A stretch of 64,000 nucleotides of DNA, from assembly GCA_016296345.1 (NCBI GenBank), contig JAEDJL010000001.1, positions 1 through 64,000 of the forward strand, read 5' to 3'. The stretch is from Bacteroidales bacterium (GTDB lineage: Bacteria > Bacteroidota > Bacteroidia > Bacteroidales > P3). Under the pieces are notes generated by a model. The model worked only from the letters and a program-made list of their open reading frames with translations, made no database searches and was not told the origin of the DNA. The position numbers and the translations under genes were made by a program. Positions 9,423 to 16,650 of this stretch are shown here, piece after piece (position 1 is the stretch's first letter; the number at the start of each line of letters is the position of its first letter).

Positions 9423-9454
9423 GGCTTTCAAAACAATAAAACAAGGAAGGTGCA

Positions 9455-10345
9455 ATGGAAGAGATATATTTGGACACCGTGCAACAATTTAACGAAAGAT
9501 ACGGATTTGAAACTCTCAATCCGCTTGTGAGCGTGGTGCGGTTTGACAAGCAGGTGCAGCCGACTGAATGCATAGTTCATTATAATATTTATGCTATTTT
9601 CCTGAAAGAGAACAAAGGCTGCAAGTTATCGTACGGACGAACAAAGTATGACTTTGACGAAATGACGGTTACCAACTTTGCTCCCGGGCAGAGAGTGCGT
9701 GTAGAGCCTGTTCCGGGAGTGCAAAATCCCAAGTGGACGGCTCTTGTCTTTCACCCCGATTTGCTTTCTCGCACATCTTTGGGCAAGAATATGGGACGTT
9801 ACGAGTTTTTTTCCTACTCGAGCAACGAGGCTTTGCACCTCTCTGTAAGAGAGATAGAGATTTTCCGCAACGTACTCGACATGATAAAGCAAGAACTCTC
9901 ACGTCCGATTGACAAACACAGCAAAGAACTCATAGTATCCAACATAGAACTGCTGCTCAATTATTGTCTTAGATTTTACGACCGCCAATTCGTTACACGC
10001 GGAGAGATAAATCATGCTGTTGTAAAGAAGTTTGAAACTCTTTTGAGGGAGTATATCGACACCAAAGCGACAGACTGTGGGCTTCCTACCGTGGCATATT
10101 TTGCCGACAAGTGCTGTCTGTCAAATGGTTACTTCGGAGAGCTTGTCAGAGTGGAGACAGGACGAACGGCAAAGGACTTTATTTCCGACTATCTTGTTGC
10201 ATCGGCAAAACAACTGCTCAATGATGACAGTCTGACTGTGAGCATGGTCAGCCAACATCTCGGCTTTGAATATCCGCAACACTTTGTCCGTTTCTTCAAG
10301 GCTCGAACGGGTAAAACACCTACTCAATACAGAGCGGCTGTGTGA
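9455..10345 (+). CDS. AraC family transcriptional regulator
   Basis: 296 residues. The N-terminal half looks like the cupin-type sensor domain of AraC regulators (CKLSYGRTKYDFDEM, TNFAPGQRVRVEP). The C-terminal hundred residues hold the two helix-turn-helix units; the second ends with the family signature (VSQHLGFEYPQHFVRFFKARTGKTPTQYR in overlapping parts). It is likely a DNA-binding activator that responds to a small ligand. The likely target is the adjacent exported hydrolase or itself. It converges on the EEP gene with only 4 bp between stops and no terminator visible. Confidence 0.93.
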   Translation: MEEIYLDTVQQFNERYGFETLNPLVSVVRFDKQVQPTECIVHYNIYAIFLKENKGCKLSYGRTKYDFDEMTVTNFAPGQRVRVEPVPGVQNPKWTALVFHPDLLSRTSLGKNMGRYEFFSYSSNEALHLSVREIEIFRNVLDMIKQELSRPIDKHSKELIVSNIELLLNYCLRFYDRQFVTRGEINHAVVKKFETLLREYIDTKATDCGLPTVAYFADKCCLSNGYFGELVRVETGRTAKDFISDYLVASAKQLLNDDSLTVSMVSQHLGFEYPQHFVRFFKARTGKTPTQYRAAV

Positions 10346-10349
10346 GCGT

Positions 10350-11369
10350 TTATTTCTGTGGTTTTGCAGAGAGGGTCATGACAATAGGGAAGTGGTCGCT
10401 GATGCCTCCCTGATATTTCATTCCGCGATAGGTCGAATAGGGGGTTATGAGCTTGTTCTTGGGATTGTCATCGACCAAAAAATCGTTTCTCATCACAAAG
10501 GCGTCTCCTTTGTCTTCGATATATTGGCAAAGATTGCTGCTTACGATAAATTGGTCGAAGCTCTGGTATTCTCCGTTATAGACATACGAGCCGGCTTTCT
10601 TCCTGTTGTTTTGCATAAGGTTGATTAGAAGAGGCTCTTTGCCCAAGGTGCGAAAGCCTTTGACTATTGCCTCGTCCCAAGGGTTGTCGTTCATGTCGCC
10701 CATTATGATAAAGTTCTCTTCGCCACGGGCTTTGAGTTGCTCGATATGGGAATAGATGCTGTCGAAGATGCTTCTTCTGAGGGCTTTCTTGGCATTGTGT
10801 TCTCGTCTTGAGGGAGCGTGAATGACGTAAAGGTTCACCGGTTTGTCTCCGAGCAGACCGCAAACGTACAATACGTCTCGCGTACGTTCGCTTTCGTCTT
10901 TGCAGTCGGGTGTTATCTTGTAATGCTCTTTCGGTTTGAAGCGTGAGGGATTGTAAACAAGGGCTACGTCTATTCCTCTGAGGTCTTTCGAGTCGTAATG
11001 GATATATTGGTAGTTTGCCTTGCGAAGCGACGTGCCTCTGCACAAGTCTTCCAACACTCGGTCGCTCTCTACTTCACATAGTCCGATGATTGAGGGAAAC
11101 AAACCCTCGCCTGCTGCAATGTATGTCTTTGCCAAAAGGTTGTATTTCTTCTTGTAACGCTCAAAAGTCCAATGTTTCTTACCCTCGGAGGTGAAGTCGT
11201 TGTCTTGGGTGAGGGTGTCATTTGTGGGATAGAAGAAATTCTCGCAGTTATGAAAGATGATGATGTCTTTTTGTGCCATTACGATATTGGGAAGCATACA
11301 AAAGAGCAGTGCAAGTCTCTTTGCACGGCTTGTTTTGGCAGCTTTGGCTTTCGGCATTTGCTTTTTCAT
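10350..11369 (-). CDS. Endonuclease/exonuclease/phosphatase (EEP) family protein, probably exported
   Basis: 339 residues from the ATG at 11369; an in-frame TTG three codons earlier is less likely. A basic N-terminus and hydrophobic stretch ending in IVMAQ look like a Sec signal peptide. EEP-fold active-site motifs are in order: NCENFF, CEVES (metal-binding Glu), RGIDVALVYN, HAPSRRE, GDMNDNP (catalytic Asp/Asn) and C-terminal SDHFPIV. Members hydrolyse phosphodiesters in nucleic acids, lipids or sugar phosphates. An exported version suggests extracellular nuclease or phosphodiesterase activity, but the substrate is unknown. It sits downstream of gcvT, separated by a hairpin terminator. Confidence 0.9.
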   Translation of the reverse strand: MKKQMPKAKAAKTSRAKRLALLFCMLPNIVMAQKDIIIFHNCENFFYPTNDTLTQDNDFTSEGKKHWTFERYKKKYNLLAKTYIAAGEGLFPSIIGLCEVESDRVLEDLCRGTSLRKANYQYIHYDSKDLRGIDVALVYNPSRFKPKEHYKITPDCKDESERTRDVLYVCGLLGDKPVNLYVIHAPSRREHNAKKALRRSIFDSIYSHIEQLKARGEENFIIMGDMNDNPWDEAIVKGFRTLGKEPLLINLMQNNRKKAGSYVYNGEYQSFDQFIVSSNLCQYIEDKGDAFVMRNDFLVDDNPKNKLITPYSTYRGMKYQGGISDHFPIVMTLSAKPQK

Positions 11370-11384
11370 TGTCTTCAAACAAGC

Positions 11385-11422
11385 AAAAGCACCATCGCCG
11401 TCTTGTTTGCGGTGGTGCTTTT
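11385..11422 (-). terminator. Terminator after gcvT
   Basis: The inverted repeat AAAAGCACCATCGC / GCGGTGGTGCTTTT (one G-U pair) is followed on the minus strand by a T-rich stretch. It lies between the gcvT stop and the next gene's start. Confidence 0.75.
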
Positions 11423-11448
11423 GGGTTAGTTGTTATCTTGTCAAGGGA

Positions 11449-12552
11449 TTATCCTTTGTAGAAAGGCATCTTTACAACAACTGCTTTCAAGAGTTTCTCT
11501 CTTACTTTGATGTATATTTCGGTGTCTTTCTTGCTGAAAGCTGTTTGAACATGAGCTGTTCCTATTGCCACTCCGCATGAAGGAGATTGAGTTCCCGAAC
11601 ATACCTTTCCTATTACGTTGCCGTCTTTGTCGCATACCTGATAGCCTTGACGCGGAATGCCGCGGTCAATCATTTGGAAGCCGACCAACTTCTTGCTTAC
11701 GCCGTTTGCTTTTTGTTGTTCCAAACGTTCTCTGTCGATAAAGTTGTTTCCGTCGGTGAACTTGGTAAGCCAGTTCAATCCTGCTTCGATTGGAGAAGTC
11801 TCGTCGTCAATCTCGTGTCCGTATAGGCAGAATCCCATTTCCAAACGCAAGGTATCGCGGCAGCCCAAGCCGGCAGGTTTTATTCCAAACTCTTTTCCTG
11901 CTTCAAACACAGCGTCCCAAATCTTGTCGGCGTCTTTCTTGTCGAAGTAAATCTCACATCCGCCTGCTCCTGTGTAACCTGTGGTCGATAGGAGAACGTT
12001 TTCAACTCCTGCAAAGGTCAAGAACTTGAATGTATAGTACTCCATGTCTTCTATTGTAGTGTCTGTGAGCTTTTGCATAGCCTTCAAAGCCAATGGTCCT
12101 TGAACTGCCAACTGTCCATAGTGGTCGCTCTCGTTTGTAAACTCGGTTCCGACTTTCAATCCCATCTCTTCTGCAATTTTACTCATCCAATTCCAGTCCT
12201 TTTCGATGTTTGCAGCGTTTGGAACCATGAAGTACTCTTGTTCTGACACTCTGTAAACCAACATATCATCGACTATACCGCCTTTGCCGTTTGGAAGAAC
12301 GGTGTAGAGTACCTTTCCGTCAAACAAGGTTGCTATATCGTTTGAGGTGCAACGTTGAACAAATTCAAAGGCTTTTGGTCCTTTTGCTCTGAACTCGCCC
12401 ATGTGAGAAACGTCAAACACTCCTACTGCATTTCTTACGTTGTTATGCTCGATTACCAAGCCTTCGTATGAAATCGGCATATTAAATCCGGCAAATTCTG
12501 CCATCTTTGCACCTAAATCTATGTGCTTTTGTGTGAATGGTGTTGTCTTCAT
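11449..12552 (-). CDS. gcvT: Glycine cleavage system aminomethyltransferase (T protein)
   Basis: 367 residues from the ATG at 12552 (MKTTPFTQKHID), the standard GcvT start; the longer open frame would run through the promoter. It transfers the methylene group from aminomethyl-lipoyl H protein to tetrahydrofolate. Seen motifs: KMAEFAGFNMPISY, VGVFDVSHMGEF, TSNDIATL, NGKGGIVDDMLVYR, TGYTGAGGCEIY, GLGCRDTLRLEMGFCLYGHEI and the C-terminal beta-barrel with GTQSPSCGVAIG. The other gcv genes are not in the window, so it is a stand-alone gene here. It has its own promoter inside the end of lpxH and its own terminator. Confidence 0.97.
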   Translation of the reverse strand: MKTTPFTQKHIDLGAKMAEFAGFNMPISYEGLVIEHNNVRNAVGVFDVSHMGEFRAKGPKAFEFVQRCTSNDIATLFDGKVLYTVLPNGKGGIVDDMLVYRVSEQEYFMVPNAANIEKDWNWMSKIAEEMGLKVGTEFTNESDHYGQLAVQGPLALKAMQKLTDTTIEDMEYYTFKFLTFAGVENVLLSTTGYTGAGGCEIYFDKKDADKIWDAVFEAGKEFGIKPAGLGCRDTLRLEMGFCLYGHEIDDETSPIEAGLNWLTKFTDGNNFIDRERLEQQKANGVSKKLVGFQMIDRGIPRQGYQVCDKDGNVIGKVCSGTQSPSCGVAIGTAHVQTAFSKKDTEIYIKVREKLLKAVVVKMPFYKG

Positions 12553-12612
12553 TCTTATGTATTTTTTTGTTAAACAATATCTCTTTTTTCGCTTTCTTGT
12601 ACTTTGAGCTTG

Positions 12613-12644
12613 CAAAATTAGTGAATTTCTTCGGCTTGGTCAAA
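12613..12644 (-). promoter_or_regulatory. gcvT promoter
   Basis: Minus-strand TTTG (12641-12644), 20-bp spacer, TAATTTTG (12613-12620): a full Bacteroidota-type promoter. It overlaps the last codons of lpxH, which makes gcvT independent of the aroC-lpxH operon. Confidence 0.8.
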
Positions 12645-13397
12645 GTTTTTGAGCGTTAAGTTTTCGCCGTCCCACTCTGCAAAGGGCTTTTTGTCGCTCC
12701 ATTGTCCTGTATTGATGTATCGACAATGGTTTTTCAGCTCTTTGTCGCAGCAAAGGTGTCGGTGTCCGAAGATAAAGAAATCTGTGTGTTGTGATTGTAA
12801 GGATTGAAGGCAGTATTGGTACATTGGTTCGTTTTGTCCGCGGTCTTGGCTGTCGCTCTTGTGGTGGGAGTGTCGGCTTTGTTTGCTCCAATGTGTTCCT
12901 ATCGCCATTGCCCAACGAGGGTGGAGCGAAGCGAAGAGCTTGATGCAGATTTTGTTTTTGAATATGGCGTTGAGGATTTTGTATTTGGTGTCGCTTTTGT
13001 CCAATCCGTCGCCGTGTCCCACAAAGAATTGCTTTCCGTCTCTTTCAAAGCGGAGAGCTTGGCGGTGAAGCACAAATCCGAGTTCTTTCTCAAAGTAATC
13101 TCTCTGCCAAAGGTCGTGATTGCCACAAAAGAAGTGTATCTTGCAACCTGCATCGCTCATCTGTGCCAACTTTCCGAGAAATCGCACATATCCTTTGGGA
13201 ACAACATATCTGTACTCGAACCAAAAATCGAACACATCGCCCAAAAGGTAAATCTCTTCGGCACTGCTTTCTATGCTTTCCAACCAACAGACTGCTTGTT
13301 TCTCTCTTTCAAGGCTGGTTTGGCTGTCGGGAGAGCCGAAATGGAAGTCGCTTACAAAGTAAATCTTATTTTTACTCTTGTTGTGCAAGGTGTTCAT
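12618..13397 (-). CDS. lpxH: UDP-2,3-diacylglucosamine diphosphatase (Bacteroidota-type LpxH)
   Basis: 259 residues, cytosolic/peripheral calcineurin-type phosphoesterase. It cleaves UDP-2,3-diacylglucosamine to lipid X in lipid A synthesis. The metallophosphatase motifs appear in order: SDFHFGS, LGDVFDFWFEY, CGNHDLW, GHGDGLDKSD and IFGHRHL. The C-terminal part (HPRWAMAIGTHWSKQSR) matches the Bacteroidota form of LpxH. The start overlaps the end of the upstream lipoprotein gene by 26 bp, so translation is probably coupled. A rival reading as another UDP-sugar or general metallophosphatase is possible, but the motif set is characteristic. Confidence 0.9.
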   Translation of the reverse strand: MNTLHNKSKNKIYFVSDFHFGSPDSQTSLEREKQAVCWLESIESSAEEIYLLGDVFDFWFEYRYVVPKGYVRFLGKLAQMSDAGCKIHFFCGNHDLWQRDYFEKELGFVLHRQALRFERDGKQFFVGHGDGLDKSDTKYKILNAIFKNKICIKLFASLHPRWAMAIGTHWSKQSRHSHHKSDSQDRGQNEPMYQYCLQSLQSQHTDFFIFGHRHLCCDKELKNHCRYINTGQWSDKKPFAEWDGENLTLKNFDQAEEIH

Positions 13398-14124
13398 TCT
13401 GCTGTTGTTGCTTTTGTTCGATGAAGTTCTTCAAAATGAGTGTGTGTTGATTGTTTGGCAGGGTTTTGTTCAGCCCTTCGAGAACTTCTTTGTACATCGA
13501 AAGGTCGCTGCGGTAGTCAAACAGCGGTCTGCCTTCAAAGGTACGATAGAGGGCAATGAGAGTTGTCAGAGAGCCACTGTGTTTGCGTATGAAATCTTCG
13601 CTGTATGCCACTTCCTGAGCATGAATTTCGTTGAGCCTTTGCAGAAAGACGTGCTTGACAGAGTCTAAATTGTCGATGTTGTTTACTTTCAGATAGTCGC
13701 TCATTGCTTTGAGTGTCTGCCTTATTTGAGAGGTGTGATTGTTCATTTGTTTCAACAATTCGGATTCTGCCGAGCCGCTTATCGAATAAGAACCCGAAAA
13801 GTCGGCAGCAGTACTTTTGATTTGGATTTGTTCTTTCACCTTGGGGCAAAGGGTGATGTAGTCATCTTTGTAGCTTAGTGAGTAGAGCGTAGGCTCGCTC
13901 ATTTTGACCAAATGGGAGAAATTGCCTTTCTTGTCCAAGGCTATGGTGTCCGCAGGGGTAAATCCTGTTTTTCCAATTTCGCTCAAAATGATGTAGGGGC
14001 TGTCTGCTCCCTGTATTGTGCCGCTTATGGCAAACGAAGTTTCGTCGGGTGTTTTGGTTTTGCTGCAACCGAAAGCCAAAAGTGCGATTGCAATGGTTAA
14101 AATCTGTTTTGAGAGTTTGCTCAT
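13372..14124 (-). CDS. DUF4369-type lipoprotein
   Basis: 250 residues. The signal peptide ends in a lipobox (LLAFGC, Cys20), giving a lipid-anchored envelope protein. The following beta-rich part (FAISGTIQGADSPYIILSEI ... ADTIALDKKGNFSH) is the DUF4369 pattern seen at the N-terminus of many Bacteroidota thioredoxin-like lipoproteins. Here no CxxC thioredoxin domain follows, only a helical, Gln-rich C-terminus. It overlaps aroC upstream by 4 bp and lpxH downstream by 26 bp, so the three genes form a tight operon. Function is unknown; loss of a redoxin domain or a separate structural role are both possible. Confidence 0.8.
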   Translation of the reverse strand: MSKLSKQILTIAIALLAFGCSKTKTPDETSFAISGTIQGADSPYIILSEIGKTGFTPADTIALDKKGNFSHLVKMSEPTLYSLSYKDDYITLCPKVKEQIQIKSTAADFSGSYSISGSAESELLKQMNNHTSQIRQTLKAMSDYLKVNNIDNLDSVKHVFLQRLNEIHAQEVAYSEDFIRKHSGSLTTLIALYRTFEGRPLFDYRSDLSMYKEVLEGLNKTLPNNQHTLILKNFIEQKQQQQNEHLAQQE

Positions 14125-15125
14125 ATCTTCTTGTTTGTTTGTTGCATTTTGATAAAATCGGCAATGACCAATGCAGACATTGCTTCGACCACCACGCCTG
14201 CCCGAAGCACGGGAGCAATGTCGTGTCTGCCTTTGTTTTCTATGGTGTGCAGGCGGTTGTCATGGTCTTTGCAAATCATGGTTCGGATACTTGCCGCAGG
14301 CTTGAAGCCTGTTTTGAAAACGATTTGTTCTCCGTTTGAAATGCCGCCTTGAATGCCTCCGCTGTGATTGGTCAGAGTACCTCCGCCTTCTTTCCAATGG
14401 TCTATGTCCTGACTGCCAAAGCGTTTGCAGCTTTCCAATCCGTCGCCAATTTCAAAGCTCTTTGCCGAAGGAATGCTCATCTGTGCGTATGCCAAGGCTG
14501 CCGAGAGCTTTGCAAACACAGGCTCGCCCAATCCCGCAGGTACATTGTCAATCGTGCAGCTGATTATGCCGCCAAGGCTGTCTCCCTTTGCAAGTGCTTC
14601 TTGCAGCTTGTCTTCTGCCTGCTTGCCACAGGCGGTATAGTCAATTCCTCCGACTTGTTCTATCTTTGAAGTGATGTTTATGTCGAACTCTTTGAGGAAT
14701 AGTTTTGCCAATGCACCGGCAACCACTCTTGCGGCGGTCTCTCGTGCCGAGGCTCTTCCGCCTCCCGAAGAGGCATTCAGCCCATACTTACAATAGTATG
14801 TATAGTCGCCGTGCGAGGGTCTGAAAAGATTGTTCAGATTTGAGTAGTCAGTTTTTTTGACATTGGTATTCTTGATGACAAACGCCAAGGGAGTTCCCAA
14901 AGTGATGCCGTTTTCCAATCCGCACAAAAATTGAGGGCAATCCTCTTCTGCTCTCGGGGTGGAGTATCGGCTTTGTGGTCGTCGGCGGTCAAGTTCGCTT
15001 TCGATAAAGTCAAAATCCAACTTGATGCCCGAGGGAAATCCTTCGACAACACCCCCTATGGCATCGGAATGACTTTCTCCGAAGCTCGTAAACACAAACA
15101 ACCTGCCAAAAGAATTGCCTGACAT
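14121..15125 (-). CDS. aroC: Chorismate synthase
   Basis: 334 residues, slightly short for the family (about 350-360), mainly at the C-terminus. It converts 5-enolpyruvylshikimate 3-phosphate to chorismate, the last shared step to aromatic amino acids, folate and quinones, using reduced FMN. Motifs: MSGNSFGRLFVFTSFGESH at the start, ELDRRRPQSRYSTPRAEED, RPSHGDYTYYCKYG, SGGGRASARETAARVVAGA and GGIQGGISNGEQI. It is the first gene of the aroC-lipoprotein-lpxH operon, and the 4-bp ATGA overlap couples it to the next gene. Confidence 0.97.
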   Translation of the reverse strand: MSGNSFGRLFVFTSFGESHSDAIGGVVEGFPSGIKLDFDFIESELDRRRPQSRYSTPRAEEDCPQFLCGLENGITLGTPLAFVIKNTNVKKTDYSNLNNLFRPSHGDYTYYCKYGLNASSGGGRASARETAARVVAGALAKLFLKEFDINITSKIEQVGGIDYTACGKQAEDKLQEALAKGDSLGGIISCTIDNVPAGLGEPVFAKLSAALAYAQMSIPSAKSFEIGDGLESCKRFGSQDIDHWKEGGGTLTNHSGGIQGGISNGEQIVFKTGFKPAASIRTMICKDHDNRLHTIENKGRHDIAPVLRAGVVVEAMSALVIADFIKMQQTNKKI

Positions 15126-15150
15126 ATCTTCAAACCCAATAATCAGTTTG

Positions 15151-15158
15151 CAAAATTA
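15151..15158 (-). promoter_or_regulatory. -7 promoter element of the aroC operon
   Basis: Minus-strand TAATTTTG, 26 bp before the aroC ATG. No TTTG at 17-21 bp upstream was found, so the -33 part is unclear. Confidence 0.5.
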
Positions 15159-15259
15159 CCGATAAAGTGCCAATTTTTGCTATTTTATTTGTGATTTTTT
15201 GCAATATGTCTGCACTTTTTGTTTCAAAAGCAGGTGAGTTTGCAAGATGTGTTTGTGGC

Positions 15260-15344
15260 AAAAGGGCGTTTTAGAAAAATAGGACGGCGATTTATTCTTC
15301 TGAAACGCCGTCTTGGCAAATTATTTCGCCGTTTTATTAGTATC
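15260..15344. repeat. 21-bp intergenic repeat array B (four units)
   Basis: Four contiguous units of 20-22 bp start near 15260, 15281, 15303 and 15323, with cores GGGCG, CGGCG, CGCCG and CGCCG and A/T-rich flanks. It sits between the thioredoxin-like gene's stop and the aroC promoter. The remaining bases to 15150 show no other feature. Confidence 0.8.
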
Positions 15345-15368
15345 TGATTGTCAGTTTGTAAGATGTTT

Positions 15369-16571
15369 TCAGAGTTTGCGTTTTAGGATTTTCTCCACTT
15401 CCGAATTGAAAAGGGCATTGTAGCCTTGGTGGGAGAAGCATATCTTGCCTTTCTTGTCAATTATGAATATGGTGGGATAGGAATACACAAGGTAGCTTTC
15501 TTCTATCGTTCGTCTCTTTGCCGAGCAGAGGTTGAAGCTGAGCTTTTTCAGTTCGGCAAAACGTCGGAGTTCAAAGTTGGATTGTTCTTTGTCTATGGGA
15601 TTTATGGCGATTATTTCCAAGCCTTTGTCTTTGTAGTTGTGGTAAAGCCTTTCCAAGTCGTCCAACATATCCATGCAGGGAGGGCAGTTGTTGTAGTAGA
15701 AGGCGACAAGCAGCACTTTGTCGTACATTTGCCGAGTGTTGAGAGTTTCGCCGTTGTAGTTTTGAATGCTGAATGTTTCTGCCGTCTTGCCGTAAGCAAA
15801 GGTGCTTTGTTCTATTTCTTGTTTTTCCCATTGCTTTTTCAGAGCTGAGTAGGACATATATTTGATATTGCCCGGTGTTTCGTCTTTTGAGAGTTGGAAA
15901 CGGTTGATGGGAAATGCAACATCGGGCGTAAATTTCGTAAATGTGATGTTGTTTTTCACTGTGTCGGCATGAGTGCTGTCGTAGGTGGTGATAAGCATTG
16001 TTTGTTTGGCAAGAGGATAAAATGTTGTGGTGTCTATGATGTATGTTTCAAAGAGTTGTTGTTTCTTGTCGGGATTTGACACTATGCAGAAGCGTTTGCA
16101 TACTTTGTCGCCTGTCATTGTGTCGGCAAGAAGGCTGATAGTTTTTGTCTTATCTTTGATATTGAAAGGCTTATCGGTGATAAGGTAGGGGTGAAGGGTC
16201 GTAAAGTCTATCTTTTGTAAGAAAATGTCTTTGTCTTCCTGCTCGTATTGTTCTGCAACCGAGGCTTCGGTGTCGATATGTGTAAATGTTTTTTGGTCAT
16301 AGACTTGTTTGAGAAAAGTCTGTGAGGCGTACTGTTGTTCCAAGTTGAACATTGCCAAGCGGTTTTTGATTTTTCCGCGTTTGAAACTGACTTTTTGAGT
16401 GAATTTTCGTGTCTTTTGGTTGATTGTCATTTCGATTTCGCTCTCGTAGTATGCCGAAGCGGTCTGTCGGGAGGCATTGTTGCATTGTTGCAACAGCTCT
16501 TTGAGCGATTGAGCGTTGCAATCGATTGCAAATAACAATGTGAGGATTATCAAAATAGGTGTTTTTTTCAT
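15369..16571 (-). CDS. Exported thioredoxin-like (TlpA/redoxin family) protein
   Basis: 400 residues from the ATG at 16571 (MKKTPILIILTLLFA); the longer frame reads through a terminator. The Sec signal peptide ends in DCNAQ. The N-terminal ~230 residues are beta-rich (YYESEIEMTINQKTRKFTQ) and resemble outer-membrane lipoprotein-carrier-like domains that often precede redoxin domains. The C-terminal thioredoxin domain has the CPPC active site (YYNNCPPCMDML) and the cis-Pro region YSYPTIFIIDKKGK. It is predicted to act as a periplasmic thiol-disulfide reductase or lipid/protein-folding helper; the partner is unknown. It follows ppdK after a terminator, and no own promoter was seen. Confidence 0.85.
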   Translation of the reverse strand: MKKTPILIILTLLFAIDCNAQSLKELLQQCNNASRQTASAYYESEIEMTINQKTRKFTQKVSFKRGKIKNRLAMFNLEQQYASQTFLKQVYDQKTFTHIDTEASVAEQYEQEDKDIFLQKIDFTTLHPYLITDKPFNIKDKTKTISLLADTMTGDKVCKRFCIVSNPDKKQQLFETYIIDTTTFYPLAKQTMLITTYDSTHADTVKNNITFTKFTPDVAFPINRFQLSKDETPGNIKYMSYSALKKQWEKQEIEQSTFAYGKTAETFSIQNYNGETLNTRQMYDKVLLVAFYYNNCPPCMDMLDDLERLYHNYKDKGLEIIAINPIDKEQSNFELRRFAELKKLSFNLCSAKRRTIEESYLVYSYPTIFIIDKKGKICFSHQGYNALFNSEVEKILKRKL

Positions 16572-16595
16572 CTTGTGTCGGTCTTTCGTGTTTGT

Positions 16596-16628
16596 AAAAA
16601 AGGGGAATTCGACCCTCGAACTCCCCTT
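16596..16628 (-). terminator. Rho-independent terminator after ppdK
   Basis: On the minus strand AGGGGAGTTCGA pairs with TCGAATTCCCCT (G-U/bulge tolerated), followed by T6. Classic form, 24 bp past the ppdK stop. Confidence 0.9.
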
Positions 16629-16650
16629 GTATAACGAAATTTTTGTGTTT

